Translations under genes and position numbers: made by a program
Notes under the pieces: model-generated
Seen by the model: only the letters and a program-made list of their open reading frames with translations
Database searches by the model: none
What the model was told of the DNA's origin: nothing
Part shown: in pieces, positions 1 to 13,050 of the stretch
Position numbering within the stretch: the stretch's first letter is position 1
Layout of the letters: the number at the start of each line of letters is the position of its first letter
Assembly (NCBI GenBank): GCA_013399015.1
Contig: VWZX01007386.1
Span: forward strand, 124,001-188,000
Length of the DNA: 64,000 nucleotides
Direction: 5' to 3'
DNA from: Galbula dea
Lineage: Eukaryota; Chordata; Aves; Piciformes; Galbulidae

Positions 1-3000
1 GTCAAGCAATCTGCTGGGAGAGGATGCTTCTGTGAAGGGTATGAAGCAGTACCCTTGCCTTCCTCTAAAAGTAGCTATAACTTATCCTCACTCCTCAAAT
101 CCAACTGCCAGTGTATAACAGCTGATGAAGCAGCATAAGTGTGTAAAGATTAACAGCATCACATCTCTTCTGAATTTGGAACTTCTTAGAGCTGCTTGCA
201 GCCCTTTTCCACATTCCCTAGCCACAGTGATGTTAGAGTTGTTTTTGAAAGTTTTAGGTAAATATTTTCTTTCTTTTGTTGGTCACAATAAAAAGAGGGC
301 AAGAGTGCAGCCAAAGCTAACAGGAAAGTCTTTGTGAGCTCAGTTTACCCTGTACTTGCTTTTTGCAATTGAGAAGTGTAAACCTTACCTAGAAAGCTTG
401 CCTAGGAAAAAAAGGCTCTAAGAATAGTGTTCCCTCACAGTTTCCTTGGAGAAGGCTGGCTGCAGTTTTCCCTGTGGGATATAAAATAAGTTTTAAGTAT
501 TGCCAAAAGATAGGACTAACAGTGCTGCCTGTTGCATTGTGTGTCTAGAAAGATATCTCTTCTCCAAAGTTCAGAGGCTGGATTCTGATTCTGAAGTCAA
601 TGGAAAAACGCCACTAAGGGACACAAATGCAAGCACAGCCTACCTGAAAAGAAAATGAGTTACTGTAGTTGTATGTGAGAAATTCCAGTCAGCAGCAAAA
701 CAAAGACATTCCCGGGACAGCAGTGGCACTTATCAGTTCCCTGGTTTACGACAAAAAGGAAGCGTCTGTCAATCACAACAAGTACAATGCACCCGAGGGG
801 AAAAGTTACTTTTATCAGCTAAAAAAAGGCAGTTGGATGATAACAATTCTACTAGCTGGAGGTGATGATGCACATGAAGTTTTAAGTAGTGATATGTTTT
901 AATCTCTCCTCTGTTTCTTTATTTTGTCATTTCAATTTGTATTGAAATCAAACCATCGAGTTAAGGTTTTAATATTGACAGCTTTATAAACTCACTCGAC
1001 ATAAAGCAGCACAGCCTTACTATCTTCCAAGAAGCAAAGTTGATTAACATGAACCAAGATGTTGGCCTAGATGTTTTTAATGTGTTCACATAACTTTATG
1101 CCTGCACATCTCCAGTTTTTGACTGTTTGTTGTGTTACATACACAATAGCTTTCAAGCTCCCAAATAAAGGCTTATTGAAAGTACTATGGAAAGGTTTAT
1201 TAACTTAGAGCTTGCATTTGAAAATGCTAACCACAGACTACACAAACAAAATCACTGGAACTACATCAATTTAGAGCAGTAAAAAATTGATAAGCAGTGA
1301 CCTCTAAAAAATGTTCCAGTGTTTTTTTCCCATTCAAAGATCTCTTTAGTTTCTGTTTCTTCTTCTACCATTAAATATAAATTCTCTGAAGATTGCACAG
1401 TAGAGAAGTCTGTTATGTTACAGATATTGAACTTCTTTTTCTTTTCTTGCTTTTATTTAAATTCAAAGTACAAAGGCTGAAGGGCTAAACTTTATGAGGC
1501 CTGTAATAGGTCTTTGGCCTGAAAAATAGTAAGGAATAAAAATAATTAATAATCATCTAATACCAAGCACTTATGTCATGCCTTTCATCTAAGGAAGTCA
1601 AACCACTTTATAAACAGCAATGAATTAATGGAGGAATGCTTTGCCACAGGCAAAAACTCAAAACAAGAAACCATCTCTCTTCCTTGCCGTCTGCTGAACT
1701 CCACAATGGCAATAATTCTGTGAGTGAAAATCACTCTGCTTTTTAGTGCTTGTTTCTTAGCACTTCTGGAAACTTGGATCATGCTGTTTCTCCACACAAA
1801 GTCTCTCAGTACACAAGGAGCCACGTGGTGAGACCAGTTCAAGAAAACATCAGGCTTCTGTAATTATCTTCTCCTAGTTTTTCTGCTGCGCCATTGAATA
1901 CCAGGGAAGGAGACATAAACCACTGGTGCTTTGATTTGTTACTAGGTTTTTTTTGCTTTTGGTTGTACATGTGTGAAAATAACCATTTTGTGCTTATGAA
2001 AGAATGGGAGGCAGTTGAATAAGATCCAGGATAGAGAAGTAACAACAACTGGGTGCCCAAAAGACACAAGCTGTAAGCAGAGATCAAAAGAGCTGTGGAA
2101 GTTCATCCTAGTGAGGAGTAAGGGCAATTGCAGCAGGATTTGATTTAATCTTTCAAAAATTCCATGAACCCTTGTATGAAAATATCAGGTAAATCCTCTT
2201 TTCTAATCATGCATCTGTCATCAGAGGGTTTTTAGAGTATGTTAAATCATCATGCAATAGAAGAATCACTAATACATTTTTATTGCAAGATGAAGTTGTG
2301 ATTCAGGAAATTGCTTCCTTCATAGATAAGGTCATTATTAACAATGATTAATTCTACCATTTTATGGGCTATGTCTCAGACAGCAAAACAAAAGTCACTA
2401 CCATGGTAAAACATTACAGAAACTAAAAATATTCAGAAGTGTTTCAAGCAATTAGATTGTAAACCAAATGATCTGAAGTCAGTTCAGAAGACATTGTCTA
2501 GTGTTATCATCTAAAAACAGCCTCAGAATAATTGTGTTCCAGAACTAGTAGGAACTCTATTTCTGCACTATTATACTTTGATAAGTGGTGTGGGTGGTGA
2601 TATTCAGCTTCTCTTTCTTTTACAGGACCCAAGATAGGTCAATTTGGGAAAACAAACAGCCTGAGTTTGCCTAAACAGAACTAGAACTAGGTGTCTTAAC
2701 AAACTGTGAGCTAAGGAAGATCTTCAGCAGGTTCATTATGTGCTTGCAAAAGTGTTGCTCTAAACAAGATGGAAAGATGGAAGGAAAATTAAGAAGTCTT
2801 TAAAAACAAAAGATGCTGAGACTGGCTCAGGCTGTTTGATGCTCCAAACATTGTACAAATTGTTTTGAACAAGACCCACATTAGTACTGGGAATCCTTGC
2901 TGGCACGAACCAAACATCTTGCAGCTATGCCAGAGAGAAGGAGATTTTTGAGGCAGAGGAAGAATTTGGTTGCATGTCACATTCTAGGTTATATGACATG

Positions 3001-3852
3001 GTTTGGCAGCAATTCCCCAGATGACTTCTGAAGTCAGGGTGAATTATAGCTGGCCAAATGAGTTGGGAATAAGAATAAGGCAACAAAGCAATCTTACATA
3101 AAAACTCATTCAGATTTCAAGCCAAACCAAGACCCTTTGTAAAGTGCTTAAAATGTGATGGGAAGTGATAAGAAAATAAAAATACACCAAGAAGAAATAT
3201 GCAAAAAAAAAGATGATTTTAACATTTTTTATAAACTATTTCCTAGGCTCTGGTAATTATTCAGGAAATGTCACTTCCATTAACATTTATTCCTTTAGCT
3301 TGTGAAAGACACATCAAAGCATACTGTGTCAAATCTAGCAGATATGTCCAAAGCCTTCTGAGCCCTTAGACAATGATTTATCTTTACTCATACAAGTAAT
3401 CCTATGGAAGTTTGAGGGAGTAAATTTAAGCCCTGTGTGTTTGGTTGGGAGAGGAAAGTTTTAAACATCCTTCACATAAGGTAAGATACCATTTTTTATA
3501 GCAGTCCTTAGAAATCCCCTTGCAATCTTTTTTCTTGATATATTCTGGCTGCACAGAATTTAGACATAATTACAAAGCTGCAGTTAGGTTTCTTTGTGGA
3601 TTGCTGGAACCTCAGTATGCAAACTGGATAGAGTTCAGATGGAAATAACAATGTTGATTAAGGGTCTGGAGGAACTGACACATAGTGAAGAGAGAAACAG
3701 CTTAAAATTTGACTAAGACAAAGAGAATGACTGCCTGAAGACACAAAATTTACCATACAGAGAAGCATAATTCAGGATGCTCTGATGCAGGAGAGCATTC
3801 CACAGAAACAGAAGTCTGTTAGGTCAGCAAAGCTTTGCCTATACCATACAGT
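1..3852. other. AT-rich non-coding stretch, no gene seen
   Basis: I see no exon with convincing splice sites and no long or coding-like frame. The open frames present are short and overlap on both strands. The only structure noted is a short ancient-repeat-like segment near 577-622, listed separately. Whether this is intergenic or intronic cannot be decided from the window. Confidence 0.6.
577..622. repeat. Possible ancient amniote LINE (L3/CR1-like) relic
   Basis: The text resembles the 'ttctgaagtcaatggaaaaac' type of phrase that recurs in old L3/CR1-related repeats of reptiles and birds, where 'attgacttcaatggg' blocks are typical. The match is short and judged by eye, so orientation and family are uncertain. 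Confidence 0.3.
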
Positions 3853-4106
3853 ACATAGAATAATAGAATGTCTTGAATCAGAAGGGATCCACAAGGATCA
3901 TCGAGTTCAGGACAATCCCAAAAATTACACCACATACCTGAGGATGTTGTCCAAATGCTTCCTGAACCCTGTCAGGCTTTGCTCTGTGACTACTTCCCTG
4001 GGGAAACAGTGTTCTACCACCCTCTGGGTGAAGAACCTTTCCCTAATATCTAACCTAAACCTCCTCTCACACAGCTTCATGCTGCCTCCTTGGGTCATGT
4101 TGCTGA
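3853..4106 (-). mobile_element. CR1 LINE, 3'-end fragment
   Basis: Read on the minus strand, this is the 3' part of an avian-type CR1 non-LTR retrotransposon, ending in the short tail seen on the plus strand as 'catagaataatagaatg'. The plus strand shows the usual reversed order: tail, 'gggatccacaaggatcatcgagttc', a segment on failing to keep frame, then 'ggtgaagaacctttccctaatatctaacctaaacctcc', which is the hallmark of CR1 3' sequence. The copy is about 250 bp and 5'-truncated, as most CR1 copies are. Divergence from the typical avian text is visible but the alignment is continuous. The 124-codon open frame at 3785-4159 is a by-product of this repeat and not a gene. Confidence 0.9.
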
Positions 4107-4295
4107 TCATACTGCTGGTATGGCAGTTTCATTACAGCTTTGCAGCAGTTGCAGAGTAATTACTTTCCTACATCCTGATTCTGTTTTAAGAATTGTTTAG
4201 TCATTTGTGTTTCTATTTCTAATGGGGATTTCAGTTTCAAAATTGGGTTTGAAGCCAGAGATGTAAGTGGAGGGCACAATATACTGTTTCCTGAG

Positions 4296-4365
4296 AGGTG
4301 ACGGGTAGAGGGGAGGAGAAGAGGAGAGAGCAGAGGGAGAAAGGAGGAGGGGGAACTTGTGGGGA
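4296..4365 (+). repeat. Homopurine-rich tract
   Basis: About 70 bp are almost entirely A and G on the plus strand (for example 'gaggggaggagaagaggaga'), with only a few interruptions. Such polypurine tracts are low-complexity sequence and can adopt triplex structures. It produces a spurious minus-strand frame at 4237-4434. Confidence 0.7.
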
Positions 4366-7300
4366 AAAAAATGTATTCTTAAGATTCAGGCTAATTGAAC
4401 ACACTAGCAGAAGATAGATGATCCTCCTGGGCAATTAGCAGACTAAGCAATATCAATAAAAGAGTCTCTTAGAGGAGACCCTCAACAGAGATAAAATAGC
4501 TCAGGTGGAGGATCTGAAAAGAAGAGCTCTGGAGAGTGATGTGGGAGGGAAGCGAGAGGCACCGAGCAGCCATTAAATCAAAATAGCTAGATTTGCAGCA
4601 TTAGAGCTAAGTAAAGAGAAAGGTGAGGCTTGACAGGCAGAGTGGCCCTTCTGAACATTAAATGGATGCAATTCAGGAGGATTTGGCCTTCCTAGAGATG
4701 AACAGTTTCCAACATGCTGGGCCAAGATACAACCACAATGGCAGATTCAGAGTCAGCATTAGGTCCCCTTACGAAGCAGTAAAAGGACACATCCTACAAA
4801 CCCAACATCACTGAATTCCCTTTCTTTAGAACCTCTGGACAGAGGATTGAAAGGGGTTTTCCAGGGTTATGGAGCCCTAACTACTGCAGTCTCAGGGAAC
4901 ATAATATAATCTCGGTAACAAATGCATGGAACTCTACCTTAAAACCAGCTTGGATTATTGCCTCACTTCCCCTTCGCCACTCCTGCTGAGCAGCTGTTGC
5001 AAGAACCAGTGTCCTTGAAAACTTAGAAAAGCTTATCAAATTTCCAGCCTAGATGTATTCCTGTCTGGGTTATCCCCATTTGTTCTTGTGCCAATGTTTT
5101 CCTTTAGTTTAATCGTTCTTCTCCCTCCCTGGTGTTTACTTAATTGCTTTTATCTGTTTGATTTAAGAGCTTGTTATGAAGTGGGTTTAGCTGTCTTTTA
5201 GTTTGTTTCTAACTAGACTGTACAATGCCTCAAGGGGCTTGGCAGTGGCTTTCTATTGTCATAATTCTTCAGTTGTTCTTAAACCTGTGAGCTGTTGCTC
5301 TATCAGGCATGGTTTTGAGGCAATTAGCAACAGCACAGTTATGGTATCGTTGCTTAGACCATGTTACTAAACCAAGAAGATTCTGTTAACTAAAACCCAG
5401 TCCCTTTTACAGCTGTCAAAATTCAGAATGCAGACTCATGGAGGTCTATGGGGTCCCATCAAAATGATGCTAAAGCATTTTTCAGTTTAGAGCAACTAAA
5501 CTATTCCTTGGATTAAGGAATAATTGGACACTGTTCAGATGACTAGGGATGTTGTTCAAATGTGATTGGAGTCAAAGTAAAATGTTAGCTTTCAACAGAT
5601 ACTCTCAGAAATAAAAATTATATTATTGATAATATTCCTACAACTGCTTAAACATTGATATAAATAAATTGCACTCAACTCTCTTAGTGTGTGCAAGAAT
5701 CCCCTGCTTTTTAATCTTTCCAATATATTGCCATTTCTTTACCAAGCAGGCTTTGTACTAGAAGATGAATACTGTCCTTCTGATTCACGTGCATTTTGAA
5801 ATGTAATTCCTACAGCTAGACAAAGATGGCTATGTCTTTTACACTCTGAGTACCTAAACCAACAGCAATTGAATGGAAGTGTTTTACATGTGGAAAACAT
5901 CACATCATTAATGTGTCTGCAAGACTGATGTCTTGCATTGAATTATTAGAGCAATTCCCCTCACAATAAGTTCTTGGTTGCCTCCCCTTTGCTGGGACTC
6001 TGCAGCCTGGCTGCGCTCAGCTAGGAAGTATGAGCAAGTGCAAAATAGCTGTAAGCTTTCCATGTACCTGTTCTGTTACTTCTGAGCCAGCAGATAGCAT
6101 ATGTATCTGATTTATTTAATGAATGGAAGTCTAATTATAAAGCAGAGGAAATCACTGAAGCATGACTTTCTGGGGCACCTGAGGTCACCTCCTATGTTGA
6201 CAGGAATTAGTGATGGCAGTTAATGTTGCGGCAGCAGCAAAGACATGAGGAAGAAGATTTATACCTGCAGGCTTTCAATGACTTCTGGTTGGAGGGGGGA
6301 CAGGACTGAGGATGTGCCAGTAACAGAAGAGGCTTAGTTGGCAATGACTTGCAAGCAAGTATCTCCTTGACTCCAGGATGTTATGCCAAGTAAAATATGG
6401 AGACTTGGATAGAAAGTCCAGCATGTTCTGACAGCGACCTGTCCCACTGTTTGGATATAAGATGAAAAATTGAGTCGTAAGGACTGAAGCTATACAGTTC
6501 AACTTCGTGCCCATTTTTGGCTGTATCTTGAATTACTAAAATTGCAGTGACTTCTCAGAAAGGAAAGCCTTGCCTTTCTCCTAATATGCTGTAATATTCC
6601 TGGACTGGAGCCAACGTGTCAATTTAAGTACCCTCTCAAAGTGCGAGGGACTGTGATATTTCCAAGCCACAATGCCAGCTCCAGCCCTCCTGGAATGTGT
6701 GCCAAAGTCTTTCCACCGAGGAGAATGCCTCACATTAAGCGTGTCATCCCAGGGCTGGCCCTCAGCTCCCTCCTCAGCCCTGGAGTCTCAGCTTTAACCT
6801 TCATTCCTGTATCCCATTTCTCAGCCCCATGGAAAAAAAAAAAAATGTCATGGAAACATCCCCCATCCTCCTTTTACATGTTAATGTGAAATGAGAAATT
6901 CTCATGGCTGGCTGTTGAGCAAGAACAAGGCAAATCTGCATGGGGAATTTGAATGCCACATGTTTTTCATGACGTGGATGCTGCTAAGCGTAAGCAGATT
7001 GTATTCATCAGTACAGCTTATAATTTGTAAGGTGTCTAAGCACTTAGCCCTACAGAGGTGTTCATGACTATGCAAAAGTCCAGATTTGAGCTGCCCTGAT
7101 GGAAAGCAGCAGGAGTTTTGTCTGGGTACAGCTTGTTTCAGAAAGATTTTCTTAGACAAGATGTCTCTGTCCACAACAGCATCTCCAGACTCGTGTTACT
7201 TCCATTGATACATTAGGTATTTAGAAATCCAGCTGGCCATCATGCACTTGTAGTTTAATGGAAATAAAAAGACAGCCCATTTTAAGGCCTAAGTGATTGA

Positions 7301-8254
7301 AAGTCAAGATTTTAGAAGAATATAATTAGATATATTTTTCAAAAGAAATGATAAGTTTTTGGAGGCCCAAGTCCCAACAACTGATGGTTTCTGATTTGAT
7401 CATCAAGAAGCTTAACCTACCTTGTTTGGTTTTGTAAATACAGCAAAATATTACTCTGTGTCTTTTCTTCTTTTGTCCTCATTTTTTTTCTGTTTTTTTA
7501 AAGAGTATTGGAACAAAAGTTTGAGTGTTTGTCAGAAAAAAAGGAAATAAACCACAAAAGAGACCTCCTCTTGCATCTCTGCATCTCCCACGCTCTAGGA
7601 GGGTCCTCTAACTAACAGGCTATGGGCTGTATTGCATATTTTGACTGTTTTGATTGCATCCTTGTTATAGGCTTAAAGCTAGTTACCAGTAAACTACTTT
7701 TTTAACTATAACAATTGAAATGTTCATTTTACGCTGCCATTCTAGGCTCTGGCAAGGATACTGTAAAGAACTCCTGTTTGAAAGTAAAGTGTAGAGTTGT
7801 AGGATTATCACTTACAACTGATATGTCTTGTTCTTTAGTGCTTTGAAAGTTTTGCTCTTGCTTTAAATAAAAAGTTTGGAGAGAGAAAGAATTAAGTAGC
7901 TTGGAGCTCTGAAACAATTATAGATGCCCATTGTAAAGGCAGAGCTTATTTAGGCAAGATGAGGAAAGATGCAGTTCTTGATAAGTTCTCAGATTTCAAA
8001 CCTTGAATCTTTTTGGTTTTAATTTTATTTTTTAATTTCTTTTTCAAGGGAAGTACACAATGAAGGAGATGTTCCACTGCTGTAAATAAGGATAGTGCCA
8101 GTGATTTAAATAGGCAGTCTTTGAAACTGACTTTGGATCTAGTGTTTAGAGTGTGTGTTCTCTTTCAGCTGGATATTGGGTAAATTAACACAGCTAGATT
8201 TCTGCAGTTACTTAACTTCACAGAAAGATAATGGATTAGGCTGGGAAGGGATAC

Positions 8255-8292
8255 ATATATATATATATATATAAAAGAATACATATATATAG
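8255..8292. repeat. (AT)n microsatellite, two short blocks
   Basis: An uninterrupted AT run of about 9 units lies at 8255-8273, followed after a short A-rich gap by a second, shorter 'acatatatatag' block. It is a typical polymorphic dinucleotide repeat with no sign of function. Confidence 0.85.
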
Positions 8293-11200
8293 TTTAAATG
8301 TAATCTATATGAAACAAATGCATTTATTTTAAACAAATTAACAACATAAATGCACTATTGATGCATTTACCTGTATGTACATTAATGTGTATACCTCAAG
8401 AAAATTGCTTATTTGCTGGGATTTTTTAGGACTTAAAAAATTAGGTATTTAGGCCAAAATTATAACTGGGAGAACCTGGTCAGAACAGCACAGTTCAAAA
8501 TTTGGAAACCTAAGCTGACCATGAACCACCACATGGAATGTCTTTTGTCAAACTTTCCCCAGGCAGAATTTGTGATCAATTAATAAAACAAACAAATAAG
8601 TACAGGTTGTCAATTAGTAGTCTTTCCTTAGATAGAGAAAAGCCTTCCATAATGGCTAACTTGGTTTATTCTTTTTCCCAAGGGAAAAACTTTTGGGGAG
8701 TCACCCCTCAAAGGTAACACAGTTAAAGGATTAGGGCTTCTACAGGTAAAGATCTAGGATAGTCTTTTATTTTCTTTGCAAGTGAGAGGAGCAAGTTTCT
8801 TGGAGCATCCACAGAGAAGCTCTGAGTCTGTTTCCTACACATTTTCTTTGTTCCTACCCTATCTTTAACCTAAGACTGTCACAGACATCTCACAATCCCT
8901 TCAGAGGGCTGAGCTTTCTTCTCAGTTATGCTGGTGAAATTCCAGAGGCTGTTTTGGAAGTATCCTGGGTTTTAATCTTTGTTTGGCATTGGCTACCATG
9001 GGAACTGATCCTGAAGGATGCAGAGTCCTGCTATTAAAATTCAAGGTCTTGGTTGACATTTTATGCATGCTACTTTTTCACTGCCCCAAACCCACTGGTT
9101 TAGTTGGGCTTGTTTCTTATTTACACCTGTGAGGGATGTTTGCACAACCAGAGCAGTAGATGAAGGAAGTGGCTTACATGGAGAACTGGGACTGTTTTTT
9201 TTAGTGAGAAATTGATACTGGGATGCAAAGCTGAAGTGGTGATTACACAAATCTCCTGCCTGCTTCAGCTCTGTCCTGTGTGCCAACAACAACAGTGTAA
9301 GGTGCTTTCAGAATCAAACCTGCTCAGGAAAGCTGGAGATGAAGAGAGAGAGGCAGCTGTCAGTGATCAGACTCCTGCCAGCTTCCAGCCACTGTGGGTG
9401 TTTCATTCCTTTTCGGTTCACTCAGTAGCCAAATTACACTTGTCTCTGGTATTGGGTGCAATTTGGAGGTACCTCAGGAAACCAGCAGGTCTTGGGAACT
9501 TTGACACCATCCCCAGTGGTGTCAGAAACCATTCACTTGTTATCTCCTTCCTTTCTCCATCCCCATGACTCCCAGCTCCTCATTTCATTTTGCCACTGAA
9601 TAATGTACTGCAGTTTATTCAGCTATGTCTTTACTTTTAAAATTTCAATGCTTGCTTGTCCCTGCCTATATCAGTGAATGAACTTGAGACACAGTTATTG
9701 TGGGGAGAAGAGTTAAAGCTACAAATGGTATAGGTAGTATAGATAGAATTAAGGATAGCTACCTCTAATAACTATATATATATTTGCTTTAAAATTGAGA
9801 GAGAAGAGAGATGTGTATGCACAGAAGCTGCCTATAAGTACTGTCTAGAGAGATGAATGTTAAAATACATAAATGCTTGTTGAGGACCTTACAACACTTT
9901 GTTCTTCATCACTGAAAGATGTTATATAAATGGAAATTAACCTTTGAAAATCACTGGGTAATTTATGTGCTCTACTGCTCACCAGTAAGAGAAGACAGAA
10001 CTCATTACAATAACAATGCAAAGTTCAGAAGCCAGCATGTTGGAAAAACAAAGATGATAAAGGTTGGATCCTCACCTGCAGTAAATCAATCCACCTTTGA
10101 CTGAATCAACAGAGATTCTTTATTTCCATGCTTTTCCCATCAAGTAATTGAGCATTTATTTGTAAAAAATTTCCAACATATTCAGGAAGGGAGAAGGTTA
10201 GAAAGTTTTTTATCTAGAGAGCACAAACAAAAAAGTGGGAATTTTAATGTTATAAATTCTTGTAGCTCCACTGAAGGAAAATGAACAACTGCTTACCCCT
10301 GCTGTGGAACTAACACAGCTTAGCACCTTTCTAAAACATCTTCTAGTTTCTCCATGCACTCACTTGAGGTATTTTTTTATATTATATTTTTATTTTAATT
10401 AGATTGGGGAAAAAAAACCCTTTAAAATGATTAAGGGAAAGGCTCGAATGGAATACAAAGTTCTGTGGACTAAGAGGAAACAATTAAGTTTTAAGCAAGG
10501 ACAAAAAGGGCAAATGCTAGCATTTAATTTGTGATTATATTAAAACTATTCAAGAATTGCAAAATGTTTTAAGTGTAAAACTCCCTAAATTTTGGAACTG
10601 ATCCTGCAGAGGGATCAAAATATTTATAGAGAAATGCAACAGAATTGCTATGGTTTGTAATACTTTAAGACAGTATATGGCTTTATAAAGGTAGTATTTA
10701 TTATGTTTTACATTTTGGCAAAGAGACAAAACACTGCTCACCATCCCTTATACACATAACTAGAAACCAGATAGCATTTATTATGCTTTAAAGGCTGCCC
10801 AAGACTGAAATTCATGTGCTAATGTTGTGAAAAATGTTTGTCCTACATTGAGATAAAAAGCCAAACCACCACACTCTCATATATATTTGTCATTTAACTT
10901 TCTGGCCAAATAGGAAAAGGCCCAAGCAAACTATTTGGGAATGTTTGTATTTTCAGGTCTTTTCAGCACAATCTCCCTTCACCCAAGATCTCCTTAGGAG
11001 TCATAGGAACTGTGCTTTAAAGTCTTCCTGTCACCATTCTTTTGCAGTTTTGGGTTTCCTGGGATATACTTTGTTCCTCTGCTATATGTGACCAACATTG
11101 TTTAGACCCTGATTTGAACTGTGATCCATCTTGTGATAAGTTTGTGATGAGTTTGTGTAAGAAACTAGCATTATAGGAAAATCTGAACTGCATCTCCCAG

Positions 11201-12990
11201 GGATATTGTAGAAGAAAGGGAGAAGAGGAGATATAATCTGAGCAAGAAATTACCTTGTCTTTTCATGTTTTATTAGTTTTGTTTTCTGCTGGATGTAAAG
11301 CAATTTTATTCTCTGTGGGTTTTAAACACCTTGATGCTAACTTTAAAGGATAAAAAGAGTTTCTGAACCTGCCTAAAGCCTGATAAAGAGATGATTTTAC
11401 CTCTTTGCTGGTCACAAAGCAGTTAAAAGATAAGTATAAATACTCACAATGATCACAGAGCTGGAAGATTTGCATAATGATCTCTAGTGGAAAAAGCACC
11501 CTTTTTACTTCATGTGTATCCTCCAACAACCTAGACCAAAAGCAAGGACATTTCCCAACAGAACAGTCACCCTTCCAGCAAGAGATCACAGTGTTTATCT
11601 GCCTCCCTGGGGGCTGAAGTGTACTTTTCCACTCTTGTTATGTTAAATCCTGACACCAAATGTTAGTCTTGCCTGTCTTGTGTATGACACTGGCAGGACC
11701 AGGGGAACAAAAAAAAGTGATAATTTTTCACTCTTCACAGCAAGGCAGTGAAGATGAACCATTTGAGCATACTTTCAGCTGCTGTCCTGTGATTGCTAAA
11801 TATTTTGAGACTGTGTTGTCTCAGTCATATTCATTCATAACACAGAAGGTCCAGTCCTTAATCTGTGTTTACAAAGGTTTGGACATTTTCTTTGAATCTT
11901 AGCTATGGAGTTCCCAGAAGGAGACTTGCCATTACTATCCTGCTCTTTTGCAAGGAGATGAGGTCTGATCAAACACTGTATAAGCCAGCAAACCTCAACT
12001 ATGCTTCCACAGAAGTTATTAACCAAATATCTGGGATCAGATTTCCTGAGTTACTTGTACTCCACTGTGCCAGAACAGAGTTGTCAAAGGGTGCTAACAT
12101 TTTAATATAGGGTGGGTGGAAATCTATTAATCAAAACACAATTTTTGCAATAAATAAATGTAACTATTGCAGTAACATATCATTCTCATTTAAGTTTTCC
12201 AATCCTTTATCTTAAAATTCTCTCTGAACACTTTTTGAATATCTAATTCAGATTTTTCTTACTGGTAACTTGGTTTTTAAGTGACTTTAAGAACTGAATC
12301 CTTTCAAACACAAACATTTGGAAACAAAAACTACCTTTTAAATAGATATTTGAGTGTTCTGGTTTTTTTTTAATCAGACTTAAAAATACATTTTTTCCTC
12401 AGATATAATGTTAAAAAAATGTTTGTTTAACAGAAAGAAAAACTTTGTGTGTTTTTGTTAAAATACAGTGACAAGTGAAAATCTCATTTGAGACATTGGA
12501 AGCATTCAGCACCAGCACCAACTGTTCATAATAATCTGGTACTAGTGGCAAAGGGCTATGTTTTCATGTCAGAGCTAGAGTCTGGGAGCATCTCTGAGTA
12601 AAGAGGATGACTATTCAATTGCAGCTTTTAACAACTGGCCTGAGTAGGCAGTAGTGAGAAATAGTTGCAGAAGTGATTGTGCCTCAGTCCATTGGAGGAG
12701 AAACAAAGTCATGTCTTGTCACCTCCCTCTGTCTGTTAACATCATTTTGTAGCCTCAGTGTGCACCAAGTGTTGTCTTTGTTTTAGTACTATTTACTTCT
12801 CTAGCTAGCTACTCCATTCACTTCTCTTCTTCTTTGCCTCTCACTTCCCACAGACTGTCACTTTTTCCACACCAAACACAGAACTGGTCTTATGAAAGAG
12901 TAAGTGATGCATTGAGGTCTTGGTCTGGACCACACAATGTGTGTTATATGCACAATCCCAAGCATGCAGAGCACAAGGAGGTGAGGTTGT

Positions 12991-13050
12991 CTATAAATAG
13001 GGGTCAGCAGCCTGTACACTAAGCAGTAGTTGCAATGGCAGACCAGCCCT
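12991..13050 (+). promoter_or_regulatory. Isolated TATA/MEF2 consensus with downstream short ORF
   Basis: The ten bases CTATAAATAG fit both a strong TATA box and the MEF2 consensus YTAWWWWTAR exactly. About 43 bp downstream an ATG in good context (GCAATGG, at 13034) opens a 14-codon frame. No splice donor follows closely and no coding continuation is seen, so this may be a chance TATA box, an enhancer-type MEF2 site, or the promoter of a non-coding transcript. Confidence 0.25.

Larger units (their letters stand above)
4107..12989. other. Non-coding stretch with simple repeats, no gene seen
   Basis: No convincing exon or RNA gene was found. The stretch holds a purine-rich tract near 4.3 kb and AT dinucleotide repeats near 8.26 kb, listed separately. 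Its open frames are short, uneven in codon use and mutually overlapping. Confidence 0.55.

Noticed and set aside
3785..4159. 124-codon plus-strand frame
   Set aside because: It runs antisense through a CR1 3' end and is repeat-derived.
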